Shown in pieces: positions 10,085 to 18,974 of a stretch of 64,000 nucleotides of DNA. The stretch's first letter is position 1, and each line of letters starts with the position of its first letter. Under the pieces are notes generated by a model. The model had not been told where the DNA came from and ran no database searches. It saw only the letters and a list, made by a program, of their open reading frames with translations. A program made the position numbers and the translations under genes. Source of the DNA: Paracoccus sp. TOH (GTDB lineage: Bacteria > Pseudomonadota > Alphaproteobacteria > Rhodobacterales > Rhodobacteraceae); the NCBI RefSeq assembly GCF_030388245.1, contig NZ_CP098361.1, positions 426,001-490,000 on the forward strand, written 5' to 3'.

Positions 10085-11584
10085 ATGAGCGAGTTGCGCG
10101 CCGTCGAAGTCAGGAAACCCGGCGAGATCGCCGAGGCCGTCGCCGGACAGGCGGTGCCGTTCTCGATCGAGGCCGAACAGCAGCTGCTGGGCGCGCTCCT
10201 GACCAATAACGAGGTCTATGACCACGTTTCGCGCATCATCAAGGCCGGGCATTTCTACGACCCGGTCCATCGCCGCATCTACGAGATCTGCGCCGAACGC
10301 ATTGGCCGGAACGCGCTGGCCAGCCCGGTGACGGTCAAGGCCTTCATGGAGCATGACGCCGGCCTGAAGGAACTGGGCGGCCCGGCCTATCTGGCCCGGC
10401 TGGCCGGCGCGGCGATTTCGTCCCACGCCGCGCGCGATTACGCGCAGATGATCCGCGAATTCGCCCTGCGGCGCGAACTGATCGGGCTAGGGCAGGACAT
10501 CGCCTCGCGCGCCTCGACCGTCTCGGTCAGCGATTCCGCCGAGGAGCAGATCAAGGAGGCCGAGCAGGTGCTCTACAAGCTCGGCGAACAGGGCGTGGCC
10601 GAGCGCGGCTTCCAGAGCTTCCTGGCCGCCGTCACCGGGGCGCTGAACGCCGCCAATGCCGCCTTCAGCCGCGGCGGCGGCCTTTCCGGCGTCTCGACCG
10701 GGCTGGTCGATCTCGACGGCAAGATGGGCGGGCTGAACCGCTCGGACCTGATCATCCTGGCGGGGCGGCCGTCGATGGGCAAGACCTCGCTGGCGACCAA
10801 CATCGCCTTCAACGTCGCCAAGGTGCATCGGCTGGGCGAATTGCCCGACGGCACGCATGGCACGGTGGCGGGCGGCGTCGTCGGCTTCTTCAGCCTGGAG
10901 ATGTCGGCCGAACAGCTGGCCGCGCGCATCCTCTCCGAGGCGGCCGAGGTGCCCAGCGAATCGATCCGCCGCGGCGACATGACCGAGGACGAGTTCCGCC
11001 GCTTCGTGAAGGCCGCGCATGACCTGCAGAACTGTCCGCTCTATATCGACGACACCCCGGCCTTGCCGATCAACCAGCTGGCGGCGCGGGCGCGCAAGCT
11101 CAAGCGCACCATGGGCCTTGACCTGCTGATCGTCGACTACCTGCAGCTGCTGCGCGCCGCCTCGGCCAAGGACAGCCGGGTGAACGAGGTCAGCGAGATC
11201 ACCCAGGGCCTCAAGGCCGTCGCCAAGGAACTGGACATTCCCGTCATCGCCCTGTCGCAGCTGTCGCGCCAGGTCGAGAGCCGCGAGGACAAGCGCCCGC
11301 AGCTGTCCGATCTGCGCGAATCCGGCTCGATCGAACAGGACGCCGATATCGTGATGTTCGTCTTCCGCGAGGAATATTACCGCGAGCGCGAAAAGCCCGC
11401 CGACCACGACCTGGACAAGATGGCGGCCTGGCAGCAGATCATGGAGTCCTGCCACGGCAAGGCCGAGATCATCATCGGCAAGCAGCGCCACGGCCCCATC
11501 GGCACGGTCGAGCTGTCCTTCGAGGGCCGCTTCACCCGTTTCGGCAATCTCGAGAAGCATCGCAACTGGGACCGCTCCGAATGA
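10085..11584 (+). CDS. dnaB: Replicative DNA helicase
   Basis: This is the hexameric 5'-3' helicase at the replication fork. The 499-residue protein has the DnaB N-terminal domain (PFSIEAEQQLLGALLTNNEV near residue 20), a linker, and a RecA-like domain with Walker A AGRPSMGKTS near 224, FFSLEMSAEQLAARIL near 266, Walker B LLIVDYLQLL near 347, and ALSQLSRQVESREDKRPQLS with the arginine-finger region near 388. Residues 245-262 (GELPDGTHGTVAGGVVGF) form a short insertion between the Walker A helix and the next strand. AAGGGG precedes ATG 10085. The next gene starts within its stop codon (ATGA). Confidence 0.98.
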   Translation: MSELRAVEVRKPGEIAEAVAGQAVPFSIEAEQQLLGALLTNNEVYDHVSRIIKAGHFYDPVHRRIYEICAERIGRNALASPVTVKAFMEHDAGLKELGGPAYLARLAGAAISSHAARDYAQMIREFALRRELIGLGQDIASRASTVSVSDSAEEQIKEAEQVLYKLGEQGVAERGFQSFLAAVTGALNAANAAFSRGGGLSGVSTGLVDLDGKMGGLNRSDLIILAGRPSMGKTSLATNIAFNVAKVHRLGELPDGTHGTVAGGVVGFFSLEMSAEQLAARILSEAAEVPSESIRRGDMTEDEFRRFVKAAHDLQNCPLYIDDTPALPINQLAARARKLKRTMGLDLLIVDYLQLLRAASAKDSRVNEVSEITQGLKAVAKELDIPVIALSQLSRQVESREDKRPQLSDLRESGSIEQDADIVMFVFREEYYREREKPADHDLDKMAAWQQIMESCHGKAEIIIGKQRHGPIGTVELSFEGRFTRFGNLEKHRNWDRSE

Positions 11585-11943
11585 ACCTGCCGGTGCCGGT
11601 TGTCACCGTCGGCCTGCTGATCCTGTCGAACCTGTTCATGACCGTCGCCTGGTATGGGCACCTGAAGTTCAAGGCCGCGCCGCTTCTCGTCGTGATCCTG
11701 GTCAGCTGGGGCATCGCCTTCTTCGAATACCTGCTGCAGGTGCCGGCGAACCGTTTCGGCTATGGCCATTTCAGCGCCGCCCAGCTCAAGACCATTCAGG
11801 AGGTGATCAGCCTGTCGATCTTCGTGCTGTTCTCCTGGCTCTGGCTGGGCGAGCGGCTGACATGGAATATCGGCCTCGGCTTCGCCTTCATCTGCTTCGG
11901 CGCCTTCCTGATCTTTCACCGGTTCGGCGCGGCGGCGCATTGA
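11581..11943 (+). CDS. DMT-like small membrane protein, DUF486
   Basis: The 120-residue protein has four predicted transmembrane helices: VVTVGLLILSNLFMTVAWYG near residue 5, APLLVVILVSWGIAFFEYLL near 33, a third near 75 and a fourth near 98. Motifs AWYGHLKF, FEYLLQVPANR and WLWLGERLTW are typical of DUF486, a single-module relative of drug/metabolite transporters. The substrate is unknown. It is translationally coupled to dnaB by ATGA overlap, but the functional link is unclear. Confidence 0.85.
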   Translation: MNLPVPVVTVGLLILSNLFMTVAWYGHLKFKAAPLLVVILVSWGIAFFEYLLQVPANRFGYGHFSAAQLKTIQEVISLSIFVLFSWLWLGERLTWNIGLGFAFICFGAFLIFHRFGAAAH

Positions 11944-12006
11944 GGCGAGACTTCATCGCGCAAACAGGCGGTTGCCTTCGCCTGCCGCTCGGGCAATCTA
12001 GGCGGC

Positions 12007-13212
12007 ATGACCGCCCTCTCCTCCGCCCCGCGCCGGCCCAGCCTGATCACCCTGGTTTCGATCTCGGCCACGGGCGCGCTGTCCATGAACATCTTCCTGC
12101 CCTCGCTGCCCGCGATGGCGCGGGATTTCGGCGTCGAATACGGCTTCATGCAGCTGTCGGTCTCGGCCTTCCTGGCGGTCAGCGCGGTGCTGCAACTGCT
12201 TTGCGGCCCGATCAGCGACCGTTTCGGGCGCCGGCCGGTGGTGCTTGGCTCCTTCGCGATCTTCCTGCTGGCGACGCTGGGCACCTTGCTGGCGCCCAAT
12301 GCCGGCTGGTTCATGGCGTTCCGGCTGCTGCAGGCGGTGGTGACGACCGGCTTCGTCATCAGCCGCGCCGTGGTGCGCGACATCGTCCCGGCCGATCAGG
12401 CAGCCAGCATGATCGGCTATGTCACCATGGGCATGTCGCTGGTGCCGATGATCGCGCCGACGCTGGGCGGCGTGCTGGACGAGACGCTGGGCTGGCAGGC
12501 CAGCTTCGTTGCCATGGGCCTGGCCGGGCTGGGCGTAATGGCGCTGTGCGCCTGGGATCTTGACGAGACGGCGCGCGGCGGCGGCGTGCCGCTGCGCCAG
12601 CAGGTCGCGACCTATCCGGTTCTGGCGCGCTCGCAACGCTTCTGGGGCTATGCGCTGGCCGCGACGCTGAGCGCGGGGTCGTTCTATGCCTATCTGGGCG
12701 GCGCGCCCTTCGTCGGGCAGGTGGTGCTGCACCTGACGCCGGCCGAGGTCGGCTACTGGTTCGCCGGTCCCTCGATCGGCTATGCGCTGGGAAATTTCAT
12801 CTCGGCCCGGTTTTCGACCCGGATCGGCATGAATCGGATGATCCTGGCGGGGGCGGTGATCTGTTCGGCCTTCCTGCTGGCGGCATTGCTGGTCGATCTG
12901 GCCGGCGGGCTGACGCCCCTGGTGTTCTTCGGCGCGGTCGGCTTCATGGGCCTGGGCAACGGCATGCTGCTGCCCAATGCCAATGCCGGCATGATGAGCG
13001 TGCGGCCGGAACTGGCCGGCACCGCCAGCGGCCTGGGCGGCGCCATGGCGGTAGCGGGCGGCGCGGGGCTGGCGGCTCTGGCCGGGGCACTGCTGCATGA
13101 CGACAGCGGCGCAGTGCCGCTGTTGGTCATCATGGCCGCCTCGGCCGTCGCCTCGATCCTGTTCATCCTCTGGGTGATGATCCGCGAGCGGCAGCTGATC
13201 CGCCGCGGTTGA
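12007..13212 (+). CDS. Bcr/CflA family multidrug efflux MFS transporter
   Basis: The 401-residue inner-membrane protein has 12 predicted helices. Family signatures are SMNIFLPSLPAMARDFGV near residue 28, LLCGPISDRFGRRPVVLGS near 65 (MFS loop 2-3 motif), FRLLQAVVTTGFVISRAVVRDI near 103 and SMIGYVTMGMSLVPMIAPTLGG near 133. Relatives export chloramphenicol, bicyclomycin or sulfonamide-like compounds by proton antiport; the actual substrate cannot be read from sequence. It stands between the DUF486 gene and the ScfR-type regulator, separated from both by about 60 bp. Confidence 0.88.
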   Translation: MTALSSAPRRPSLITLVSISATGALSMNIFLPSLPAMARDFGVEYGFMQLSVSAFLAVSAVLQLLCGPISDRFGRRPVVLGSFAIFLLATLGTLLAPNAGWFMAFRLLQAVVTTGFVISRAVVRDIVPADQAASMIGYVTMGMSLVPMIAPTLGGVLDETLGWQASFVAMGLAGLGVMALCAWDLDETARGGGVPLRQQVATYPVLARSQRFWGYALAATLSAGSFYAYLGGAPFVGQVVLHLTPAEVGYWFAGPSIGYALGNFISARFSTRIGMNRMILAGAVICSAFLLAALLVDLAGGLTPLVFFGAVGFMGLGNGMLLPNANAGMMSVRPELAGTASGLGGAMAVAGGAGLAALAGALLHDDSGAVPLLVIMAASAVASILFILWVMIRERQLIRRG

Positions 13213-13231
13213 AGCCCCTTGCCCGAGGGCC

Positions 13232-13260
13232 TTTGCAAAGCATATCCCTGTCTTTGCAAA
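13232..13260 (+). promoter_or_regulatory. Paired TTTGCAAA boxes upstream of the ScfR-type regulator
   Basis: Two identical palindromic octamers TTTGCAAA (13232-13239 and 13253-13260) are spaced 21 bp centre to centre, two helical turns, ending 13 bp before the regulator's ATG. ScfR-family members such as Rhodobacter PccR bind TTTGCAAA pairs, so autoregulation is likely. Confidence 0.72.
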
Positions 13261-13273
13261 AGCAGGAGGTCCA

Positions 13274-14668
13274 ATGGCCACCCAAAAGATCTATGCCGGC
13301 GTCGCCTTGCGCGAGACACGCTCGCGCGCCGGGCTGACGCAGCGCACCTTTGCCGACCGGCTGGGCGTCTCGCTGCCCTATCTGTCGCAGATGGAGAACA
13401 ACCACCGCCCGGTCTCGGCCGGGGTGCTGCTGAAGCTCGCCTCGGAATTCTCGGTCGATCTGGGCGCCATGGCGGTGGGCGATGCCGAGCGCATGGTCAT
13501 GGACATGGCCGAGGCGCTGGCCGATCCGCTGTTCGACAGCCCGCCGCCGCGCGCCGACCTGCGGCTGGCGGCGACCAACGCGCCGGCGCTGGCCCGCGCC
13601 TTCCTCGATCTCTACCGCGCCCATCGCGAGGGGCAGGAGCGGCTGGCCGCGCTGGACGAGGCGCTTGGCGCCGGTGCCCAGAATGCCACCCCCTCGCCCT
13701 GGGAGGAGGTGCGCGACTTCTTCCATTACTGCGACAACTACATCGACGCGGTGGACCGCGCGGCCGAACATTTCGCCCGTTCGCGCCCCAACCTGCGACC
13801 GCTGGAGCGCGCCATCGCCGGCCTGGCCGAGCGCGGCATCGAGGTGACGCAGGCCGAGTTGGGCAGCGGCGCGGTCTACCTGCGCGAGGACAAGCGCATC
13901 ACCCTGAACGGGGCGGCCGAGACTGCGACCCAGGCGTTCCAGCTGCTGCACCTGCTGGCGCTGGAAAGCCGCGGCGACCTGCTGGAGGCGACGCTGGAGC
14001 TGGCACGGTTCCGCAGCGCCTCGGCCCGCGACATCGCCCGGCTGGGGCTGGCGAACTATTTCGCCGGCGCGGCGATGATGCCCTATGCCCGCTTCCTCGA
14101 AGCCGCGCGGGTCGAGCGGCACGACCTGGAGCGGCTGGCGCATCTGTTCGGCGCCTCGCTGGAGCAGGTGGCGCATCGGTTGTCCACCATGCAGCGCGGC
14201 GGCGACCGTGGGGTGCCGTTCTTTTTCGTCCGTGTCGACCAGGCCGGCACAATTACCAAGCGCCATTCGGCCACGCGCATGCAATTCGCCCGCTTCGGCG
14301 GCGCCTGCCCGCTTTGGAACGTGCACCAGGCCTTCGAGACGCCGGGCCGCTTCCTGCGCCAGTTGGCCGAGACGCCGGACGGCAAACGCTACCTGCTGCT
14401 GGCGCGGGACGTGTCCAAACCTGCGGGCGCCTTCGGCGCGCCGGTGCGGCGCTTCGCCATCGGGCTGGGCTGCGAGGTCAGCCATGCCCGCGATCTGGTC
14501 TATGCCGACGGGCTGGACCTGGGCAATCCGCAGCTGTTCGAGCCGATCGGCGTCTCGTGCCGGATCTGTCCGCGGCCGAACTGCCATCAGCGCTCGGTGC
14601 CGCCGGTGGACCGGCACATCCGTATTCCTGCCGACCGGCCGGGGCCGCTGCCTTATGAGATCGCCTGA
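13274..14668 (+). CDS. XRE-HTH regulator of the ScfR (short-chain fatty acyl) family
   Basis: The 464-residue protein has an N-terminal XRE helix-turn-helix (GVALRETRSRAGLTQRTFAD to YLSQMENNHRPVSA, residues 9-50), a central helical region and a C-terminal domain. The last contains LANYFAGAAMMPYARFLEAA near residue 258 and a cysteine cluster CRICPRPNCHQRSVPP near 435. This layout fits ScfR proteins such as PccR and RamB, which sense acyl-CoA status and control propionyl-CoA carboxylase or glyoxylate/ethylmalonyl genes. No HExxH peptidase motif is present. AGGAGG precedes ATG 13274, and two TTTGCAAA boxes sit just upstream. The exact regulon is unknown. Confidence 0.85.
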   Translation: MATQKIYAGVALRETRSRAGLTQRTFADRLGVSLPYLSQMENNHRPVSAGVLLKLASEFSVDLGAMAVGDAERMVMDMAEALADPLFDSPPPRADLRLAATNAPALARAFLDLYRAHREGQERLAALDEALGAGAQNATPSPWEEVRDFFHYCDNYIDAVDRAAEHFARSRPNLRPLERAIAGLAERGIEVTQAELGSGAVYLREDKRITLNGAAETATQAFQLLHLLALESRGDLLEATLELARFRSASARDIARLGLANYFAGAAMMPYARFLEAARVERHDLERLAHLFGASLEQVAHRLSTMQRGGDRGVPFFFVRVDQAGTITKRHSATRMQFARFGGACPLWNVHQAFETPGRFLRQLAETPDGKRYLLLARDVSKPAGAFGAPVRRFAIGLGCEVSHARDLVYADGLDLGNPQLFEPIGVSCRICPRPNCHQRSVPPVDRHIRIPADRPGPLPYEIA

Positions 14669-15100
14669 AAGCGGTCGCAAACGCCGCCGCTGCGGTTAGG
14701 TTCCGGGGGCGCGACGGATTCGCCACACCCTGCCGGGTGGGAAATCGGGGCCGGATCCGGCTCTGCCCGTTTGAAAGGCAGTTTTCCGCGCCCGGCAAGA
14801 AACGGCGCAAGCTGTGCGGCCCGCGCCAGGGCCGATGCGGCTTGGCGGCCGGTTTCTGCCGCGAACCCCATGGCTTGGCCCTGTTACCTAGAATAACAAT
14901 CGCAGGTTGACGAAACCCGGCTCTGACAGCACCGGCAAAGATCCACCCGACCGGATCGCAGGCGTCGGCATCAATCCGCCCACCCACCCCGCATATATTT
15001 CAGCAATGTTGCGCTTTGAGCACAGGTCGGATTTATCCATGCGCAGCGTCACGACCGCCCTGCTCGGCTGGTCCGACAAAAACAAGATGGACCCGGGACA
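14669..15100. other. 432-bp intergenic region without a recognised gene
   Basis: I find no supported gene between the ScfR-type regulator and the M23 peptidase. The right half is AT-richer and holds a small dyad TGTTA-N7-TAACA (14882-14898) and the segment GCATATATTTCAGCAATG near 14990, which could contain the peptidase promoter. Short open frames here lack ribosome sites and recognisable products. Confidence 0.5.
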
Positions 15101-16390
15101 TTGCGCATCACCCATAGCCTGAATTCGGTGCTCGAGCGCTGGCTGCCAGAGCAGCGCCTCTTCCTGAAGTCGGACAAGACCACCCGCTTCCTGCGGTTGC
15201 GTCCGGTCACCCAGCTGATCGCCCTGGGCGGCATCGCGCTGGTCTTTGGCTGGAGCATCATCGCCAGCTCGATCCTGGCGATCGACGCGATCAGCGCCGG
15301 GTCGTCGCGCGATCAGGCCCGCCGCTCGCAGGACGCTTTCGAGGCCCGCCTGACGGATCTTTCGGCCGAGCGCGACAGCCGCGCCGCCGAAGCGGTGGCG
15401 GCGCAGAACCGCTTCGCGGTGGCGCTGGACCAGGTTTCGCGCATGCAGTCCCAATTGCTGGAATCCGAGGCCTTGCGGCGCGAGCTGGAAACCGGGCTGG
15501 GCGCCGTGCAGGCCAGCCTGCAAGAAGCGGTCACCGCCCAGCACCAGGCCCGGGACGATGCGGATCACCCCGGCGGCCTGCCGGCGGCGCGCACCACCGA
15601 GCTGCAGGCGGCACTGGACATCCTGTCGGGCGAGCTGAAGCAGGCAGCCACCGACCGCGCCGATGCCGTGCAGCAGGCCGAGGATGCCCGCCGCCTGGCC
15701 GAGGCCGTCACCCTGGAACGCGACCAGATCGTCGCCCGCAACGACGAAATCCTGACCCAGCTCGAGGACGCGGTCACGGTTTCGGTCAAACCGCTGGACG
15801 ACATGTTCCGCAGCGTCGGCATGAATCCCGACGACATCCTGCAGACCGTGCGCCGCGGCTATTCCGGCCAGGGCGGGCCGCTGAACCCGGTCGGCTATTC
15901 CTCCAGCGGCAATGCCGAGATCAGCCAGGGCGAGGCGAAGGCCAACGAGATCCTGATCACCCTGGACCAGATGAACAGCTATCGCATCGCTGTCGAGAAG
16001 ATGCCGCTGGCCATGCCGGTGCAGTCGGCCTTCCGCTATACCTCGCCCTTTGGCCGGCGCTGGGGACGCGCGCACGAGGGCATTGACATGGCGGCGCCGG
16101 TCGGCACGCCGGTCTACGCCACGGCCGAGGGCAAGGTGATCTTCGCCGGCTGGCAGCGCGGCTATGGCAACCTGATCAAGATCCAGCATGAGCTGGGCAC
16201 CGAGACCCGCTATGGCCACCTGTCCAAGATTCGCGTGAAGGCCGGCCAAAAGATATCGCGCGGCAGCCGGATCGGTGATATGGGCAATACCGGCAGATCG
16301 ACCGGCTCGCATCTTCACTACGAGGTTCGCGTGAACGGCCGTGCCGTGAATCCCATGAGCTTCATCAAGGCAGCCCAGAATGTTTTCTAA
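15101..16390 (+). CDS. Membrane-anchored M23 (LytM/NlpD) peptidase
   Basis: The 429-residue protein has a cytoplasmic tail with ERWLPEQRLFLKSDKTTRFL, one transmembrane helix (about residues 38-62), a long coiled coil (about 75-235, rich in Ala, Glu and Arg) and a C-terminal M23 domain. The metal and catalytic residues are in GRRWGRAHEGIDMAAPVGTP (first His), ETRYGHL and GSHLHYEV (HxH). It likely cuts peptidoglycan peptide bridges or activates amidases in the periplasm. No in-frame ATG exists before residue 118, so TTG 15101 is taken as start because homologues begin with a similar MR-type tail; this is inference. It overlaps the bactofilin by 11 bp. Confidence 0.88.
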   Translation: MRITHSLNSVLERWLPEQRLFLKSDKTTRFLRLRPVTQLIALGGIALVFGWSIIASSILAIDAISAGSSRDQARRSQDAFEARLTDLSAERDSRAAEAVAAQNRFAVALDQVSRMQSQLLESEALRRELETGLGAVQASLQEAVTAQHQARDDADHPGGLPAARTTELQAALDILSGELKQAATDRADAVQQAEDARRLAEAVTLERDQIVARNDEILTQLEDAVTVSVKPLDDMFRSVGMNPDDILQTVRRGYSGQGGPLNPVGYSSSGNAEISQGEAKANEILITLDQMNSYRIAVEKMPLAMPVQSAFRYTSPFGRRWGRAHEGIDMAAPVGTPVYATAEGKVIFAGWQRGYGNLIKIQHELGTETRYGHLSKIRVKAGQKISRGSRIGDMGNTGRSTGSHLHYEVRVNGRAVNPMSFIKAAQNVF

Positions 16391-16874
16391 AACCCGTGTG
16401 ACCGAACCCGGCCCCCGCACCCAGCCGACCCCCGAGCCCGAGCCCGCGCGCAGCCTTGACACGAGTTACGACCTTCCCGCCTCGACTCCCGCGGCGCGCA
16501 CGCGCACCACGCCTTCGGTGCTGTCCTCGGACCTGACCGTCACCGGCAACATCCAGACCCAGGGCGACGTCCAGGTCGAAGGCACCGTCGAGGGCGACAT
16601 CCGCGCCCATCAGCTCATCGTCGGCGAAAGCGCCACCATCCGCGGCGAGATCGTCGCCGAAGAGGTCGTGGTGAACGGCCGCGTCGTCGGCCGCGTGCGC
16701 GGCCTGAAGGTGCGCCTGACCGCAACTGCCCGCGTCGAGGGCGACATCATCCACAAGACCATCGCCATTGAATCCGGCGCGCATTTCGAGGGTTCGGTGC
16801 AGCGCCAGGAGGATCCGCTGGCCAATGGCGTGACGCCGAAACTGGCCCCGCCCGTCGCACGCGACGCCGAGTGA
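16380..16874 (+). CDS. Bactofilin
   Basis: The 164-residue cytoskeletal protein has a disordered Pro/Glu/Thr-rich N-terminus (about 1-45) followed by a beta-helical bactofilin domain (about 48-145) with repeating short strands: LTVTGNIQTQGDVQVEGTVE, HQLIVGESATIRGEIVAEEV, VVNGRVVGRVRGLKVRLTAT, and a final ARVEGDIIHKTIAIESGAHF. Bactofilins polymerise without nucleotides and place peptidoglycan enzymes. Overlap of its start with the upstream M23 peptidase gene is a recurring bactofilin-LytM pairing, pointing to joint work in cell-shape control. Confidence 0.95.
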   Translation: MFSKTRVTEPGPRTQPTPEPEPARSLDTSYDLPASTPAARTRTTPSVLSSDLTVTGNIQTQGDVQVEGTVEGDIRAHQLIVGESATIRGEIVAEEVVVNGRVVGRVRGLKVRLTATARVEGDIIHKTIAIESGAHFEGSVQRQEDPLANGVTPKLAPPVARDAE

Positions 16875-16896
16875 GCCAAGGATAAGCCGGCAGAAC

Positions 16897-16922
16897 GGGC
16901 GGCCGCCGGGCCGCCCTTGTTT
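16897..16922. terminator. Hairpin terminator between bactofilin and DUF2189 genes
   Basis: GGGCGGCC, loop GCCG, GGCCGCCC (16897-16916), then TTGTTT. It ends the bactofilin unit and lies directly past the stop of the convergent DUF2189 gene. Confidence 0.75.
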
Positions 16923-17782
16923 CATGCCGGTTCCGGATCCGGCATCATCCGGCGATACATGTGCCAGCTGGCATGGCCCAGCACCGGCAGCACGATGAAC
17001 AGCCCCAGGAACAGCGGCAGGATGCCGGCGAACAGCATCCCGGCGATGACCAGCGCCCAGGCCAGCATCACCGTCAGGTTGGCCCCCACCGCCTGAAAGC
17101 TGGCGATGATGGCCGACACCAGGTCGACCTCGCGGTCCAGGATCAGCGGCAACCCGACCACGGTGATCGAGAACAGCACGGCCGCGAAACCCGCGCCGAC
17201 CACCGTGCCGGTCAGCAGCATGACCAGACCGCGGCCCTGCAGCAGCATCTCGGCCGAGGAGGTGATGTTGGTCAGCGCCGAGACGCCCATGAACAGCGCG
17301 AAGGTGGTATGGGCGACGAAAACCCAGAACATGAACATCAACAGGATGACCATGGCCATCGAGGGCACCTGCCGGTCCTTCTGCGCCACCACCACCGCCA
17401 GCACCTCGCGCCAGATCAGCGGCCGGTCGGATTCGATGCGCCGGCTGACCTCGTAAAGCCCGACGGCGGCGAAGGGTGCGATCAGCGGGAAGCCGACGAT
17501 GAAGGGCATCAGCCACCATTCCTGCCCCGCCGCCGTGGCCACCGCGGTCAGCACCAGCCCACCCGCGACATAGAAGGCCGCGAACAGCAGGCCAAAGGCC
17601 GGCGCCCGGCGGAAATCCCGCCATCCCGCCGCCAGAACCGCCGGGATGGCGTCGAAGCCGATCAGCTCGGGCAAGGGAATCTCGTCCGGCCCGGGGTCTG
17701 GCATGGGATCGGGCAGCGGCCGTCGCTCGGGCTCGGGGATCGGCGTGGGAATGGGCTTCGGGTCCGAATCGGTCACTGCCAT
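16922..17782 (-). CDS. DUF2189 integral membrane protein
   Basis: The 286-residue protein opens with a Pro/Asp-rich cytoplasmic segment (residues 1-40, PIPTPIPEPERRPLPDPMPD) followed by about six transmembrane helices. A DUF2189 landmark is AAGWRDFRRAPAFGLLFAAF near residue 52. LIAPFAAVGLYEVSRRIESD near 101 and PLILDREVDLVSAIIASFQA near 225 also fit the family. Its function is unknown. GGAGGAG lies 4 bp before ATG 17782. Longer readings upstream run into coaD in another frame and are not real. It is 53 bp downstream of coaD on the same strand. Confidence 0.85.
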   Translation of the reverse strand: MAVTDSDPKPIPTPIPEPERRPLPDPMPDPGPDEIPLPELIGFDAIPAVLAAGWRDFRRAPAFGLLFAAFYVAGGLVLTAVATAAGQEWWLMPFIVGFPLIAPFAAVGLYEVSRRIESDRPLIWREVLAVVVAQKDRQVPSMAMVILLMFMFWVFVAHTTFALFMGVSALTNITSSAEMLLQGRGLVMLLTGTVVGAGFAAVLFSITVVGLPLILDREVDLVSAIIASFQAVGANLTVMLAWALVIAGMLFAGILPLFLGLFIVLPVLGHASWHMYRRMMPDPEPA

Positions 17783-17835
17783 CTGCTCCTCCGTCAACGG
17801 GGCGAGGTTAGCAGGCCGATGGTAAAGAAAAAGCC

Positions 17836-18333
17836 TCAGCGCGCGAAACGGTCGATCAGCGCGTCCTTGACCGCGGGCGAGACGAATTTCGACACGTCGC
17901 CGCCCAGCCGCGCGATCTCCTTGACCAGTTTCGAGGCGATGGCCTGGCGCCGCGCATCGGCCATCAGGAACACCGTCTCGATGCTGGAATCCAGCGCCCG
18001 GTTCATGCCGACCATCTGGAATTCGTATTCGAAATCCGCCACCGCCCGCAGGCCGCGCACGATCACCGTGGCCCCGACGTCGCGGGCGCAGTCGATCAGC
18101 AGGTTCTCGAACGGGTGGACGACAATCTCGCCGCTGGTGCGGGCCGCGACGATGCGGTCGCATTCCTCGCGCACCATGGCGACGCGGTCCTCGAGCGCGA
18201 AAAGCGGACCCTTGTCGCGGTTGATGGCGACGCCGATCACCAGCCGGTCCACCAGTTCCAGCGCCCGCTGGATAATGTCGAGATGGCCCAGCGTGATGGG
18301 ATCGAAGGTGCCTGGGTAAAGCCCGATGCGCAT
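17836..18333 (-). CDS. coaD: Phosphopantetheine adenylyltransferase
   Basis: This enzyme transfers AMP from ATP to 4'-phosphopantetheine, the penultimate step of coenzyme A synthesis. The 165-residue product begins MRIGLYPGTFDPITLGHLDI, the nucleotidyltransferase T/HxGH motif. It has VIVRGLRAVADFEYEFQM near residue 88 and VKEIARLGGDVSKFVSP near 143, the region that usually reads ISS(T/S)xVKE and here reads IASKLVKE. The start is set by family alignment; an in-frame extension to 18399 lacks support. GGAGAC lies upstream. Confidence 0.96.
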   Translation of the reverse strand: MRIGLYPGTFDPITLGHLDIIQRALELVDRLVIGVAINRDKGPLFALEDRVAMVREECDRIVAARTSGEIVVHPFENLLIDCARDVGATVIVRGLRAVADFEYEFQMVGMNRALDSSIETVFLMADARRQAIASKLVKEIARLGGDVSKFVSPAVKDALIDRFAR

Positions 18334-18440
18334 GATGGGTGGGTCTCCTCGCCGAATTCCTGCAGTCAAACAAAGTTCGGCAAGGAAATGCAAGGCCATG
18401 CGCCTGCCTGCCGATCCGCGCGGCGGGCGGGCGCCGGGTC

Positions 18441-18878
18441 TCAGTTCCCCATGATCATGCCGGTCAGCGCCTCTTTCTCGGCGGCGAGTTCCTTGAGCCG
18501 GGCCGAAACCGTGTCGCCGATCGAGACCAGGCCCACCATCTCGCCCTGCTCGTTCACCACCGGCATATGGCGGAACCGGCCCTGCGTCATGCGGTCCAGG
18601 ATCGCCAGCGCGTCCTCGCCCGTGGTGCAGGTCATCAGCTTGCGGGTCATCAACTCCGAGATCGGCAGGTCCAGGACCGAGGCGCCGCGCTTGCCCAGTT
18701 CGCGCACGATGTCGCGCTCGGACAGGATGCCCAGCGGGATCCTGCCATTCTCGGACACCACGATCGCACCGATGCGCTTGTCCGAAAGCAGCTTGGCGGC
18801 ATCGGCCACGCTGGCATCCGGGGCGACGGTGAAGATTTCGCCGCTGGCTTTCATCGACAGGATCTGGTTGACGAGCAT
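18441..18878 (-). CDS. Tandem CBS-domain protein
   Basis: The 145-residue cytoplasmic protein consists of two CBS motifs. CBS1 is about residues 10-60 (TVAPDASVADAAKLLSDKRI to GILSERDIVREL). CBS2 is about 75-130 (MTCTTGEDALAILDRMTQGR to VGLVSIGDTVSARL). Such stand-alone pairs bind adenine nucleotides and regulate a partner, which cannot be identified here. GGAGGAAC before ATG 18878 decides the start; an upstream ATG at 18923 has no ribosome site. It lies between LysR and coaD on the same strand with gaps of about 100 bp. Confidence 0.9.
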   Translation of the reverse strand: MLVNQILSMKASGEIFTVAPDASVADAAKLLSDKRIGAIVVSENGRIPLGILSERDIVRELGKRGASVLDLPISELMTRKLMTCTTGEDALAILDRMTQGRFRHMPVVNEQGEMVGLVSIGDTVSARLKELAAEKEALTGMIMGN

Positions 18879-18974
18879 TTGTTCCTCCTCGGGTCGGGCG
18901 GGCGAAGGCTGCCTCTGACGCACAGCGTCACCTCAACCCGCGCTTGCGTCAAGTCCGCTGTTGCAGTGCAGCGA

